Shown piece by piece: positions 8,340 to 21,151 of a stretch of 42,029 bases of DNA. Under the pieces are notes generated by a model, which searched no databases, was not told the origin of the DNA, and saw only the letters and a list, made by a program, of their open reading frames with translations. This stretch comes from Streptomyces oryzae. Its GTDB lineage: Bacteria > Actinomycetota > Actinomycetes > Streptomycetales > Streptomycetaceae. The position numbers were made by a program, and so were the translations under genes. The first letter of the stretch is position 1. Every line of letters starts with the position of its first letter. The stretch covers positions 1 through 42,029 of the forward strand of contig NZ_JADKMA010000040.1 of NCBI RefSeq assembly GCF_017676365.1, in the 5' to 3' direction.

Positions 8340-9271
8340 CGTGCCGTCTCCTCACGGTGGTTCCGGGCCGCGGCGCGCAGCCGCTGGAGCGGGGTGGGCG
8401 GCAGGCCCCGGCCGGCACCGCGGCCGAAGCGCCGCTCCAGGTAGAACTGGCCGACGTTGAGGACCGAGGTCGCCACCAGATACCAGAAGCAGGCGACGAC
8501 CAGCAGCGGGACCTGCTGGAAGTTGCGCGAGTAGATGCCCTGGATCGAGGTCAGCAGTTCGGGGACGGCGATGGCGAAGACCAGCGAGGTGGTCTTCAGC
8601 ATGGAGATCGCCTGGTTCCCGGTGGGCGGGATGATGATGCGCAGCGCCTGCGGCAGCACGATGCGGCGCAGCGTCTGCCCTCGCGACATGCCCAGCGCCT
8701 GGGCCGCCTCGTTCTGGCCGTCGTCGACGGAGGTGATGCCCGCGCGGACGATTTCCGCCATGTACGCCGCCTCGTGCAGCCCGAGGCCGAGCACGGCGGC
8801 GGTGAGCTGGGTGATGAGGGTGTTGGTCTCGGCCTGGACGAACGTCGGCCCCCAGGGGATGCCGAGGCCGACCGTGGGCACTACAGCGGACAGGAAGTAC
8901 CAGAACAGCAGCTGGACCAGGAGCGGAGTGCCGCGGAAGACCCAGATGTAGCACCAGCTCAGCTGGGACAGGATCGGGTTCTTGGACATCCGCAGGATGG
9001 CTAGGACGACGCCGCCGACGATGCCGAGCGCCATCGCCAGCACCGTCAGGAGGAGCGTGGTCCGCAGCCCCTCCATGATCACCGGCGAGAACAGGAACTC
9101 GCCGACCGTCCCCCACTGCATCCGCGGGTTGGTGATCCAGCCCTCCAGCAGAAAGACCAGCAGGAAGAGGACGACGACCGCGGCGACGCGCAGCCCGGGG
9201 CGGCGCAGCGGCACGGCGGTCAGGGTCTCGGCGGCGCTGCCGCGGTCCGCCTGGGCGAGGGTCTGGCTCAT
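8336..9271 (-). CDS. Polar amino-acid ABC transporter, permease
   Basis: A 311-residue inner-membrane permease. The ATG at 9271 overlaps the stop of the binding-protein gene (ATGA), so I use it rather than the longer open frame. Hydrophobic segments are visible at about 29-43, 66-90, 117-135 and in the C-terminal third. The EAA loop [21 protein letters not shown] is the contact site for the ATPase. The region [13 protein letters not shown] is typical of HisMQ/GlnP-type permeases. It belongs to a three-gene importer operon with the flavin oxidase, all on the minus strand and controlled from the divergent region before the LysR gene. Confidence 0.93.
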   Translation of the reverse strand: MSQTLAQADRGSAAETLTAVPLRRPGLRVAAVVVLFLLVFLLEGWITNPRMQWGTVGEFLFSPVIMEGLRTTLLLTVLAMALGIVGGVVLAILRMSKNPILSQLSWCYIWVFRGTPLLVQLLFWYFLSAVVPTVGLGIPWGPTFVQAETNTLITQLTAAVLGLGLHEAAYMAEIVRAGITSVDDGQNEAAQALGMSRGQTLRRIVLPQALRIIIPPTGNQAISMLKTTSLVFAIAVPELLTSIQGIYSRNFQQVPLLVVACFWYLVATSVLNVGQFYLERRFGRGAGRGLPPTPLQRLRAAARNHREETAR

Positions 9272-10179
9272 GCCGCGCCCCCGTTCACGGTGGCGCGCTC
9301 GAGGGCGCCCGAGGAGATGTTCCACTGCTTGAGGATCTTCGCGTAGGTGCCGTTGTCGATCAGTTTCTGCACGGCACCGCGGATGGCCCGGACCAAGGTG
9401 CGTTCCTCCTTGTTGATCAGGATTCCGTAGGGCAGGAAGCGGTACGGCTCGCCCGCCGTGCGGAATCTGCCGTGCGACATCTCCGCCTGGTAGACGACGG
9501 TGGGGGTGCCGCCGACGAAGGCGTCGGCGCGGCCGGTGGACAGGGCCTGGAAGCAGCCGACGGAGTCGGGGAAGACCAGCTTCTCCAGCTCGGGCTTGCC
9601 GGCCGCCGCGCACTTCTTCGCCTGCGCCGCCACGTCGTCCACCTGCGAGGTGCCCTGCTCGACGGCGACCTGGCTGCCGCACAGGCTGGTGAGGGAGCGG
9701 ATGTTCCCGGCGGCCTTCTCGGAGGCGAGGATCGAGCTGCTGGTCTTCATGTAGTCGACGAACGTGACCTGCGACTGGCGCTCCTTCTTGTCGAGCATGG
9801 CCTGGATCGCCACGTCGTAGCGGTGGGAGCGGACGCCGCCGATGATGCTGTCGAAGTTCGCCTGCACCATGCGTACCCGTACGCCGAGGAGCTGGCCGAC
9901 GGCGCGGATGAGATCGGGCTCGGCGCCGATGACGGTCTTGTTGTCGATGTCCAGCAGGGACAGCGGCGGATAGTCGTTGCCGACAGCCGATGTCAGGGTT
10001 CCTTTGTCGCGGATGTCCTTGGGGAGCAGTGCGCGGAGCGCGGGGTCGGTGCGCTGCTCGGGCACCTTGGACTGGTTGACGGTGGCGGTGCCGCCACAGG
10101 CCGTCGCGGTCGGGGTGATCAGCGCCGCGAGCGCGAGGGGAAGTGCGGTGGCGCGGGCCCGCAGATGCCGTACTGGCAC
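9268..10179 (-). CDS. Amino-acid ABC transporter, substrate-binding lipoprotein
   Basis: A 303-residue protein when started at the GTG at 10179, which follows GGGAGG closely; a longer open frame to 10335 would run into the LysR gene. The N-terminus has arginines and a hydrophobic stretch ending TATAC, so Cys28 is a probable lipid-attachment cysteine, though the lipobox is weak at position -3. The body (VGNDYPPLSLLD, then a DVAIQAMLDKKERQ region) fits bacterial family-3 extracellular solute-binding proteins for polar amino acids. It would capture the ligand outside the membrane and pass it to the permease encoded next. Confidence 0.9.
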   Translation of the reverse strand: MPVRHLRARATALPLALAALITPTATACGGTATVNQSKVPEQRTDPALRALLPKDIRDKGTLTSAVGNDYPPLSLLDIDNKTVIGAEPDLIRAVGQLLGVRVRMVQANFDSIIGGVRSHRYDVAIQAMLDKKERQSQVTFVDYMKTSSSILASEKAAGNIRSLTSLCGSQVAVEQGTSQVDDVAAQAKKCAAAGKPELEKLVFPDSVGCFQALSTGRADAFVGGTPTVVYQAEMSHGRFRTAGEPYRFLPYGILINKEERTLVRAIRGAVQKLIDNGTYAKILKQWNISSGALERATVNGGAA

Positions 10180-10311
10180 GGTGCCTCCCTTCTTCAGCTG
10201 CTGGTCAGGCGACCGGTGCTGGGCTGGTGGACGCCCAATCTGCGGGATGGCGGGGGCCCGGGCAAGGTCAGAGAGAATGAACGTTGCCGGACAGGGTGTT
10301 AAGTTCAGCTG

Positions 10312-11268
10312 ATGCTGACTCCGCCGCAGCTGCAAGCGATATGCGAGGTCGTCGCCGCCGGGTCCTTCCGCACGGCGGCACAGCGCCTCGGCTACACGCC
10401 CTCCGCCGTCTCGCAGCAGATCTCCACCGTCGAGCGCGCGCTGGGCGTGCCGCTCTTCGAGCGCTCACCGCGCAGCGTGCGCCCCACCCCGGCCGGGCTC
10501 CAGCTGGCCCGGCGCGCGGGACGGCTGCTGGCCGACCTCTCCGCCACGGAGAACGAGATGCGCGCCTACGCCGCCGCCGAGCGCGGGCGGCTGCGGCTGG
10601 GCAGCTTCTGGTCAGCGGGGTTCCGGCTGGTGCCGACGGTGCTGACGGGGTTCCTGCGCGACCGGCCCGAGGTGGAGGTCCGCTATGAGGAGGGCGACCC
10701 GCAGGTCACGGTGCCGGCGGTGCTGGAGGGGCGGCTGGACCTCGCGGTGATCTTCGAGTACGGCGTGGTGCCGCACAGCTGGCCCGAGGGCCTGGAGCAC
10801 ACGCTGGTGCTGGAGGAGCCGCTGTATCTGCTGCTCCCCGCCGGGCACCCGCTCGCGGGCCGGCCGCACATCCGGCTGGCCGAACTGCGCAACGAGCGCT
10901 GGATCAGCTACCACGAGGACACCGACGCGGCCCGCTGTCTGCGCCACATCTGCGCGGCCGGCGGCTTCCTGCCCGAGGTGCTGTTCCGTACGAACGACTA
11001 CAACCTGCCCTACGAACTGGTCCGGCAGGGCCTGGGAGTGGCGATCGCGCCCGAGCTGGCGGTCCCGGAGCCGCCGGCGGCCGCACCCGACACGTCCGGC
11101 ACCCGCCTGGTCCGGCTCACCGACCCCACGCACACCCGCCGCGTCTACGCCACCCGGCGCACCACCGACCCCAACCCCTTCCTCCCCCAGGCCCTCACGC
11201 TGCTGCACACCGCGGCGGCCGGGCTGCCCGAGCGGCCCGAGGGGGAGTGCCACACCGCTACCGGGTGA
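10312..11268 (+). CDS. LysR-family transcriptional regulator
   Basis: A 318-residue protein with a typical N-terminal helix-turn-helix (residues 3-60: FRTAAQRLGYTPSAVSQQIS, then PLFERSPRSVRPTPAG). It also has a C-terminal effector domain with VLEGRLDLAVIFEY and LVRQGLGVAIAPEL. It is divergent from the importer-oxidase operon across 132 bases, the classical arrangement for a LysR protein controlling its neighbour in response to a small molecule. There is no convincing ribosome site before the ATG, so it may have a short or absent leader. Its 3' end overlaps the convergent multicopper oxidase gene by eleven bases. Control over the polyketide genes is possible but not shown. Confidence 0.93.
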   Translation: MLTPPQLQAICEVVAAGSFRTAAQRLGYTPSAVSQQISTVERALGVPLFERSPRSVRPTPAGLQLARRAGRLLADLSATENEMRAYAAAERGRLRLGSFWSAGFRLVPTVLTGFLRDRPEVEVRYEEGDPQVTVPAVLEGRLDLAVIFEYGVVPHSWPEGLEHTLVLEEPLYLLLPAGHPLAGRPHIRLAELRNERWISYHEDTDAARCLRHICAAGGFLPEVLFRTNDYNLPYELVRQGLGVAIAPELAVPEPPAAAPDTSGTRLVRLTDPTHTRRVYATRRTTDPNPFLPQALTLLHTAAAGLPERPEGECHTATG

Positions 11269-12676
11269 TCTCCATCTGGCCCATCATGCCCATCTGGACA
11301 TGGCTGAGCATGTGGCAGTGGTACATGTACAGCCCCGTGTGCTCCGTGAAACGGACCTGGATGCGGGCGTATTCGCCCGCCGGCACCGTCACCGTGTCCT
11401 TGAGCCCGGCCTCACCCGGCGCCGGTGGCTTCCCGTTGCGGTCCAGGACCTTGAACGCGTCCAGGTGCGGGTGCATCGAGTGCGGGATGCCGTACTCGCC
11501 GTCGCCGTTGACGATCTTCCAGGTCTCCGCGACGCCGAGCCGGGGCCGGATGTCCACCCGGTGCATGTCGAACGGCCTGCCGTTGATCAGGTGTTGGCCG
11601 GTCTTCGCGTCGAATGACATGGTGAACTCGCGCTCGACGGCCGACGTCCCCAGGTCGGGCACCGGCCGCAGCTTGCCGGGGACGCGGCTCGGGTCGCTCG
11701 CCTCCCGCACCACGTCGAAGCGCATGACCTCCCCGGACTCGCCCTCGTACGGGTAGGTGTTGGACAGCACCAGCTTCCGGCCGACGCCGTGGCGGGAGAA
11801 GTCGACGACGATCTCCTGCCGCTCGCCCGGCCACAGCTGGAGCACCCGGGTGGGTACGGGCTCGGGCAGCAGCCCGCCGTCCGTCGCGATGTGGGTGAAC
11901 TCCTCGCCGTCGCCGAGCTGGAGCAGGAACGGCCGCTCGTTGGCGGTGTTGACCAGCCGCAGCCGGTACTTGCGGGCGGCCACCTCGAAGTAGGGCCGCG
12001 GCCGGCCGTTGACGAGAATGGTGTGCCGCTCGTCGAAGCCGTGCAGATCCCAGTCGAGCCGGCCGTCGCCCTGGAACTTGGCGTCGCGCAACTGCAGCGT
12101 CACGTCGTACCGGCCCTTGGGCAGCGGCAGTTGCTCCTCGAAGTCGTCGGTGAGGAGGTAGGTCGCGGCCAGCCCGCGGTAGATGTTCTCCGCGTGGTCC
12201 TCGTGCGAGTGGTCGTGCAGCCACAGGGTGGCGGCGCGCTGCTCGTTGGGGTAACGGAAGAGCCTGCTTTCCCCCGGCTTCACCTGGTTCATCGGGTGGC
12301 CGTCCGAGCGCTGCGGGGTGTGGCCGCCGTGCAGATGCATCGAGAACGGCACGCTCAGCCTGTTGACCTGCTCGATGACGACCGGCCTCCCCCGCCGGGC
12401 CACGATCAGCGGGCTCATCGCCCCGTTGAAGGAGCGGATCCGGGTCGTGGTGCCCGGCAGCAGCGTGACGTCCGCCTCCCGGGTCGTGAGCCGGTAGAAG
12501 TCGTGGCCGGCCAGCCGCACCGGGCGCAGCGGGGCGGGCACCTTCAGCGGGGTGGTGAACGGCGACTCGGCCGCCCGTGCAGTGCCCGACCGGCTGCCGA
12601 CGACGAGACCGGCCGGTGCGGCGGCCAGCGCCGCGGCCGTCGCACCGACCCTGAGCACTTTTCTGCGTGTGAGCAC
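11258..12676 (-). CDS. Tat-exported multicopper oxidase, copy 1
   Basis: A 472-residue protein with a GTG start after AAGGAA. The N-terminus LTRRKVLRVGATAAALAAAP is a twin-arginine export signal. Copper motifs are complete: MHLHGGHT from 113, WLHDHSHED at 152-160, PHSMHPHLDAF, and HCHMLSHVQMGMM near the end, with His453, Cys454, His455, His459 and axial Met464. Such enzymes couple one-electron oxidation of phenols to reduction of oxygen to water. It is preceded on the same strand by a SchA/CurD-like gene, linking it to the polyketide pathway. A role in late phenol oxidation or oxidative coupling outside the cytoplasm is inferred; copper handling is the main alternative. Confidence 0.92.
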   Translation of the reverse strand: MLTRRKVLRVGATAAALAAAPAGLVVGSRSGTARAAESPFTTPLKVPAPLRPVRLAGHDFYRLTTREADVTLLPGTTTRIRSFNGAMSPLIVARRGRPVVIEQVNRLSVPFSMHLHGGHTPQRSDGHPMNQVKPGESRLFRYPNEQRAATLWLHDHSHEDHAENIYRGLAATYLLTDDFEEQLPLPKGRYDVTLQLRDAKFQGDGRLDWDLHGFDERHTILVNGRPRPYFEVAARKYRLRLVNTANERPFLLQLGDGEEFTHIATDGGLLPEPVPTRVLQLWPGERQEIVVDFSRHGVGRKLVLSNTYPYEGESGEVMRFDVVREASDPSRVPGKLRPVPDLGTSAVEREFTMSFDAKTGQHLINGRPFDMHRVDIRPRLGVAETWKIVNGDGEYGIPHSMHPHLDAFKVLDRNGKPPAPGEAGLKDTVTVPAGEYARIQVRFTEHTGLYMYHCHMLSHVQMGMMGQMEITR

Positions 12677-12691
12677 GGAGAGTTCCTTCTG

Positions 12692-12756
12692 GCGGTCGGG
12701 GCGGTCGGGGCGGTCGGGCGGTCGGGCGGTCGGGTGCGGTCGGATCGGGTGCGGTC
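12692..12756. repeat. Tandem CGGTCGGG-type microsatellite
   Basis: About seven consecutive copies of an 8-9 base unit (core GGTCGGG) fill the 78-base gap between the multicopper oxidase start and the SchA/CurD stop on the minus strand. The last units are degenerate. The array ends within the SchA/CurD stop codon. Length changes here could alter spacing or coupling between the two genes. Confidence 0.85.
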
Positions 12757-13126
12757 AGGCGGCGTCCCGGACCGACATCTGCGCCATGCAGGTCAGCAGC
12801 GAGCGGCGGAACGTGGCGATGAAGCCCTCGACGGTGTCGGTCGCCCGGGGCCGGGACAGATACGGGGCCAGCTTCTCCTCCACCTCGCGCACCCCCGGCT
12901 GGGTGGCCATGTGGCGGGCGATGGCGTCCAGGTCCCCCTCGTACTCGATGACCCGGACCATCGTGTCGTCCCTGATGAAGACGGCGGTGGACAGGATGCG
13001 GGCGGCTTCGCCGCCCGCCTCGTCCTGCACGACAGGCGAGCCCACCCGCCGGAAGTTGCCGAAGATCTCGGAGATCTCCTTCTCGTACCCCGCCTTGATG
13101 TCGTAGGTGATGGCGGCGAACGGCAT
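12755..13126 (-). CDS. SchA/CurD-like polyketide protein, copy 2
   Basis: A 123-residue protein; the ATG at 13126 follows GAGGAG at five bases and matches the start of its paralogue at 5412. It shares MPFAAITYDIKAG, EISEIFGNFRRV and AVFIRDDTMVRVIEYEGD with that copy, so both descend from one gene. Family members sit in spore-pigment and polyphenol clusters and are thought to help cyclisation or oxidation of the aromatic chain. It is divergent from the cupin/KS operon over 197 bases, a likely bidirectional promoter, and is followed by the multicopper oxidase. Having two different copies suggests separate substrates or a heterodimer; this is inference. Confidence 0.85.
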   Translation of the reverse strand: MPFAAITYDIKAGYEKEISEIFGNFRRVGSPVVQDEAGGEAARILSTAVFIRDDTMVRVIEYEGDLDAIARHMATQPGVREVEEKLAPYLSRPRATDTVEGFIATFRRSLLTCMAQMSVRDAA

Positions 13127-13323
13127 GGCTGCTCCTCGCTGTCGCGGACACGGCCGCCCCATCTCGCCGCATGCCACTCGCCCCGCACTCGAGTCCGACT
13201 GGGGAGACAGGGGGCCCCGGCCATCAACGGCGCTTCGAGCGGAGTTGTAGGGCCGGCTGCGAAGGTCCCCGCGCTGGGCGAGGGGCCAACACCAGCCAAG
13301 GAAACCGAAGGAGGCGGGGGTCA

Positions 13324-13758
13324 GTGACCACCGAGATCACGCGCACCGTCCGGGTGCACGCCGACGACGTCGAGGCCAACACCCGGCGGGGCGGCGACAT
13401 CAGGACCACGCTCAGCCCGAAGACCACGGGATGCACCAGCGGTTTCGGCGGAGTGCTGACCCTGGCGCCGGGCGAGCACGTCACCGAGCACTACCACCCG
13501 TACTCCGAGGAGTTCCTGCACGTCGTCACCGGCCGGCTGGAGATGACGATGGACGGGCAGGTCGTCGCGCTCGGCCCCGGCGACTCGCTGCTGGTCCCCA
13601 TCGGCGTACGGCACCGGCTGGTGAACACCGGAACCGAGCCCGCGCACGCGGCCTTCCACCTCTCGCCGCTGGCGCCCCGCCCCGACCTGGGCCATGTGGA
13701 CACCGAGAAGCCGGCCCGTCCCGAGCAGCCCAACCCGTCGGTCGGCGGTGCCTCGTGA
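13324..13758 (+). CDS. Cupin-domain polyketide cyclase/oxygenase (TcmJ/WhiE-type)
   Basis: A 144-residue protein with a GTG at 13324 nine bases after AAGGAGG (13308-13314). Both cupin motifs are intact: EHYHPYSEE with His56, His58 and Glu62, and [16 protein letters not shown] with His97, the expected metal ligands. Cupins of the TcmJ/WhiE type are encoded beside KS-alpha in tetracenomycin and spore-pigment clusters and improve or direct cyclisation; their chemistry is not settled. Its stop overlaps the KS-alpha GTG, indicating translational coupling. It heads the main biosynthetic operon, which runs to the ABM genes and probably to the carboxylase. Confidence 0.9.
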   Translation: MTTEITRTVRVHADDVEANTRRGGDIRTTLSPKTTGCTSGFGGVLTLAPGEHVTEHYHPYSEEFLHVVTGRLEMTMDGQVVALGPGDSLLVPIGVRHRLVNTGTEPAHAAFHLSPLAPRPDLGHVDTEKPARPEQPNPSVGGAS

Positions 13759-15058
13759 CCGTGACCCGTGACGCGGCGACCGGCCGCAGGGCGGTCGTCA
13801 CCGGCGTCGGCGTGGTCGCACCCGGCGGCGTGGGCCGGGAGGCGTTCTGGAAGCTGCTGTCCGACGGCCGGACCGCGACCCGCCGCATCTCCCTGTTCGA
13901 CCCCACCGACTTCCGCTCCCGGATGGCGGCCGAGGCCGACTTCGACCCCGTCGCCGAGGGACTCAGCCCTCGGCAGATCCGCCGGATGGACCGGGCGGCA
14001 CAGTTCGCCGTCGTCAGCGCCAGGGAGGCGGTCGAGGACAGCGGATACGACTTCGCCGCCGCCGACCCGGCCCGGACAGGCGTGAGCATCGGCAGCGCCG
14101 TGGGCTGCACCATGGGCCTGGAGGAGGAGTACGTCCTGCTCAGCGACGCCGGCAAGCACTGGCTGGTCGACCACACCTACGGAGTGCCGCACCTGTACGG
14201 CTACATGGTGCCCTCCACCCTGGCCGTCGAAGTGGCCTGGGAGGTCGGCGCCGAGGGCCCGGTCGCGCTCATCTCCACCGGCTGCACTTCGGGCCTGGAC
14301 TCCATCGGGCACGGCGTACAGCTGATCGAGGAGGGCAGCTCGGACGTGGTGCTCGCCGGGGCGACCGACGCGCCGCTCTCGCCGATCACCTCCGCGTGCT
14401 TCGACGCCATCAAGGCCACCTCGCCCAACAACGACGACCCCGAGCACGCCTCCCGCCCCTTCGACGCCGAACGCGACGGGTTCGTCCTCGGCGAGGGCGC
14501 CGCCGTGCTGGTGCTGGAGGAGAAGGCCGCGGCCGAGGCGCGCGGCGCGCGGATCTACGGCGAGATCGTCGGCTACGCGGGCCGCAGCAACGCCTTCCAC
14601 ATGACCGGACTGAAGGCCAACGGACGGGAGATGGCCGAGGCCATCCGCGTCTGCCTGGACCGGGCCAGGCTCGACCCCACGGCCGTCGACTACATCAACG
14701 CGCACGGCTCCGGCACCAAGCAGAACGACCGCCACGAGACGGCAGCCTTCAAGCGCAGCCTGGGCGAGCACGCCTACCGGGTCCCGGTCAGCTCCATCAA
14801 GTCCATGGTGGGCCACTCGCTGGGTGCCATCGGCTCCATCGAGGTGGCCGCCTGCGCCCTCGCACTGGACCGGCAGGTCGTCCCGCCCACCGCCAACCTG
14901 CACAACCCCGACCCCGAGTGCGACCTGGACTACGTACCGCGCACCGCGCGCGAGCACGCCATGGACGTGGTGCTCAGCGTCGGCAGCGGCTTCGGCGGCT
15001 TCCAGAGCGCCACCGTGCTGGCCAGGCCAGGGGCCGTGGCCTACGAGGGGAGCGCCCG

Positions 15059-15062
<4 letters not shown>
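13755..15062 (+). CDS. Type II PKS ketosynthase alpha subunit (KS-alpha)
   Basis: A 435-residue beta-ketoacyl synthase. Cys177 in [10 protein letters not shown] is the acyl-binding nucleophile; His317 ([12 protein letters not shown]) and His354 ([11 protein letters not shown]) complete the catalytic triad. It condenses malonyl-ACP units with the chain-length factor encoded next. The GTG start overlaps the cupin stop and the end overlaps the CLF ATG, so cupin, KS-alpha and CLF are likely made in fixed ratio. The ACP is about 9 kb away, an unusual separation. No KSIII or dedicated acyltransferase is present, consistent with acetate priming by decarboxylation of malonyl-ACP. Confidence 0.97.
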
Positions 15063-17296
<2,234 letters not shown>

Positions 17297-17321
17297 CATA
17301 CGACCCGCTACGGAGGAACTT

Positions 17322-18074
17322 ATGGATCTCGGCCTCAAGGGCAAGAAAGCCCTGGTCACCGGCGGTACCAGGGGAGTGGGCCGGGGCATCGCGCTCGCCC
17401 TGGCCGAGGCCGGCGCCGATGTGCTGACCTGCTATCAGAAGGAGAGCGAGGCCGTCGCCTCGCTGGAGGCAGCGCTCAAGGAGACCGACGGCGACCACCA
17501 CGTGGTCTGCGCCGACGTCTCGGACCCGGACAGCGTCGGCGCCCTCATCGCCGAGGCCCGCACCCGCTGGGGCCGGCTGGACCTGGTCGTCAACAACGCG
17601 GGCGCCATCAGCCACATCCCCTACGCCGAGCTGCCGCTGGAGGAGTGGCGGCGGATAGTCGACACCAACCTCACCGGCGTCCACCTGGTCATCCAGGCGG
17701 CGCTGCCGCTGCTGGGCGAGGGCTCGTCCGTCGTCAGCATCGGCTCCAAGGCGGTGGAGGCGGGCATCCCGCTGCGCTCCCACTACACCGCCACCAAGGC
17801 CGCACTGGTCGGCCTGAACCGCTCGCTGGCCAAGGAGTTCGGAGCCAAGGGCATCCGCTTCAACGTCGTCGCGCTCGGCGTCATCGAGACGGAGAACCTG
17901 CACAAGATGCCCGAGGACCAGCAGAAACTCATGATCGAGCGGTACAGCGCCAAGACCGCGCTGGGCCGGCTCGGCACCCCCGACGAGGTCGCCGGCGCCA
18001 TCCTGTGGCTGGCCAGCGACCTGTCCCGCTATGTCACCGGCGCCACCATCGGCGTGGACGGAGGGATCTCGTGA
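17322..18074 (+). CDS. Polyketide ketoreductase (SDR family), copy 2
   Basis: A 250-residue short-chain dehydrogenase/reductase; the ATG follows a CGGAGGAAC ribosome site. TGGTRGVG at 13-20 binds NADPH, NNAG is at 91-94, and Ser142, Tyr155 and Lys159 form the catalytic set. The C-terminal [14 protein letters not shown] is the usual SDR end. It belongs to the core operon between DUF1772 and ABM genes, the setting of ketoreductases in pentangular polyphenol clusters. It differs from copy 1 in the substrate-binding segment after the YxxxK motif ([14 protein letters not shown] here), so a distinct carbonyl is likely. Its stop overlaps the next GTG. Confidence 0.92.
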   Translation: MDLGLKGKKALVTGGTRGVGRGIALALAEAGADVLTCYQKESEAVASLEAALKETDGDHHVVCADVSDPDSVGALIAEARTRWGRLDLVVNNAGAISHIPYAELPLEEWRRIVDTNLTGVHLVIQAALPLLGEGSSVVSIGSKAVEAGIPLRSHYTATKAALVGLNRSLAKEFGAKGIRFNVVALGVIETENLHKMPEDQQKLMIERYSAKTALGRLGTPDEVAGAILWLASDLSRYVTGATIGVDGGIS

Positions 18075-18424
18075 CCACCGAAGCCAGGACAGAGGGCCAG
18101 TTCCGGGTGCTGCTGCGGATGCAGATCAACCCCGGCATGGAGGCCGACTTCGAGAAGGTGTGGCGCGGCAGCACCGAGGCCGTCACCGGCCACCCCGCCT
18201 GCCTGGGCCAGTGGCTGTCCAAGTCCGCCGACGAGGAGTCCACCTACTACATCGTCAGCGACTGGGTGGACGAGCCCGGCTTCCGCGAGTTCGAGACCAG
18301 CGAGGCCCACCTCGCCCACCGCGAGCGGCTGCACCCCTACCGCTCCCAGGGCTCCTTCAACACCATGACGGTCGTCGCACACGTACCCGGCAAGGCGGGC
18401 TCGGAGGGCTCGGATGCCCGCTGA
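18071..18424 (+). CDS. Antibiotic biosynthesis mono-oxygenase (ABM), copy 1
   Basis: A 117-residue dimeric alpha-beta-barrel protein with a GTG overlapping the ketoreductase stop. The pattern [19 protein letters not shown], then [19 protein letters not shown] and [11 protein letters not shown], matches cofactor-independent quinone-forming mono-oxygenases (ActVA-Orf6, TcmH and related proteins in pradimicin clusters). These insert oxygen into phenolic rings to make quinones without metal or flavin. It is translationally linked to the next ABM gene, which overlaps by eleven bases. In pradimicin-type pathways such pairs work with cyclases as a multi-protein set, a likely model here. Confidence 0.9.
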   Translation: MTTEARTEGQFRVLLRMQINPGMEADFEKVWRGSTEAVTGHPACLGQWLSKSADEESTYYIVSDWVDEPGFREFETSEAHLAHRERLHPYRSQGSFNTMTVVAHVPGKAGSEGSDAR

Positions 18425-18725
18425 GGTCCGCGTACTGGTCCACCAGGCGGCGTACGACGACGAGCAGCTGGCCGCGGTGCGCGCGGCGTACCACCAGGTC
18501 AGCAAGCGGATGGCACAGGTGCCCGGCATGCTCGGCAACGAGCTGCTGCGCTCACCGGCCGACCCCACCGCGCTCGTCGTCGTCAGCCGCTGGTCCGGCA
18601 TGGCGGCCTTCCGCGCGTGGGAGGAGGGCGCCACCCACAAGGACGACACCGCCCCGCTGCGCCCGTACCGGGACACGCGGCTGGCGGTGCCGTTCGGCAT
18701 CTACGAGGTGGATGCCGCCTACTGA
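18414..18725 (+). CDS. Antibiotic biosynthesis mono-oxygenase (ABM), copy 2
   Basis: A 103-residue protein starting eleven bases inside the preceding ABM gene. It keeps the ABM fold pattern ([58 protein letters not shown]) but is quite different in sequence from copy 1. It ends with a PFGIYEVDA segment. The role is probably a second ring oxidation, or a non-catalytic partner of copy 1. The 31 bases after its stop carry the ribosome site AAGGGA of the carboxylase gene, so the operon likely continues. Confidence 0.85.
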   Translation: MPAEVRVLVHQAAYDDEQLAAVRAAYHQVSKRMAQVPGMLGNELLRSPADPTALVVVSRWSGMAAFRAWEEGATHKDDTAPLRPYRDTRLAVPFGIYEVDAAY

Positions 18726-18756
18726 CGGCCGCGCGCCGCGAACCCAAGGGACTGAC

Positions 18757-20427
<1,671 letters not shown>

Positions 20428-20437
20428 GGTCCGGGGA

Positions 20438-20536
20438 GGGGGTGGCCCGGTCCGTTTGCTGCGGGCTGCCTGTCCGTTGTGGCTTGGCGCGCAGTTCCCC
20501 GCGCCCCTTAAAAGGAACCCGCGAAGCTTGGGCAGT
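20438..20536 (+). repeat. Intergenic repeat copy B
   Basis: This copy of the dispersed element lies in the 180-base gap between the carboxyltransferase stop and the BCCP start. The conserved core (CGCAGTTCCCCGCGCCCCTT) is at 20490-20509. Similarity to copy C continues past the core into GCGAAGCTTGGGCAGT. It starts about ten bases after the stop codon in the same orientation as the gene. A terminator or processing role is inferred, yet BCCP and biotin carboxylase follow, so read-through or a separate promoter is needed. Confidence 0.85.
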
Positions 20537-20607
20537 CTGCGCCAGGGGCGCAGGGTGGGCAAGCGCAGCACCCATGCGGGGTACGCATTACCGATCGAGA
20601 GGCACTC

Positions 20608-21150
20608 ATGAGTGAGCTCACCCAGACACAGGGCTCCGACGACACATTTTCCGGGCTGGACTACGACAACAACGGCCTGGCCCTCGCGGACATCTGCCGC
20701 AGCATCGCGGAGGTTGTCCGGGTGGGTCCGGACAAGCCCCGCAGGGTCCGGATCGCACTCGGCGCGGCAAGCGTTGAGGTCGAGTGGGAACAGGACCGCG
20801 GCCAGCCGTCCTCCGTCGTCCTGGAGCCGCAAGGCGGAACCGGCGCCGCGGGGGGCGCCGGAGACGACATCCTCGAGGGGCACCGCGAATGCGCGCCCCT
20901 CGTCGGCACCTTCTACGCGGCCCCGTCACCCGGCGCACCCCCCTTCGTCCAGCCGGGCGACCACGTGGAGCAGGGTCAGCAGCTCGGCATCATCGAGGCG
21001 ATGAAGCTGATGAACCCGCTGGAGGCCACCCGCCCAGGGCGGGTGGTCGAGGTGCTGGTCGGCGACGGCGAGCCCGTCGAGTACGGCGAGCCGCTGGTGC
21101 TGATCGACCCCGACGACGCCACCGGCGGCAGCCAGGACGAGGGGGCGTGA
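20608..21150 (+). CDS. accB: Biotin carboxyl carrier protein (AccB)
   Basis: A 180-residue BCCP. The C-terminal biotinyl domain carries IIEAMKLMNPLEA with Lys133 as the biotin-attachment lysine. The PLVGTFYAAPSPGAPPFV segment is the usual lead-in, and the N-terminal 80 residues are the variable dimerisation region. It shuttles carboxybiotin between biotin carboxylase and the carboxyltransferase. The ribosome site (GAGAGG) is only moderate. It is one base short of overlapping the next gene. A repeat element separates it from the carboxyltransferase gene, so it may have its own promoter. Confidence 0.95.
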   Translation: MSELTQTQGSDDTFSGLDYDNNGLALADICRSIAEVVRVGPDKPRRVRIALGAASVEVEWEQDRGQPSSVVLEPQGGTGAAGGAGDDILEGHRECAPLVGTFYAAPSPGAPPFVQPGDHVEQGQQLGIIEAMKLMNPLEATRPGRVVEVLVGDGEPVEYGEPLVLIDPDDATGGSQDEGA

Positions 21151-21151
21151 G

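Noticed and set aside
12692..12756. CRISPR-like array
   Set aside because: Units of eight to nine bases are directly tandem with no spacers; it is a microsatellite.
13491..14957. 488-codon frame antisense to KS-alpha
   Set aside because: KS-alpha has complete catalytic motifs; the reverse frame is low complexity and typical of high-GC antisense shadow.
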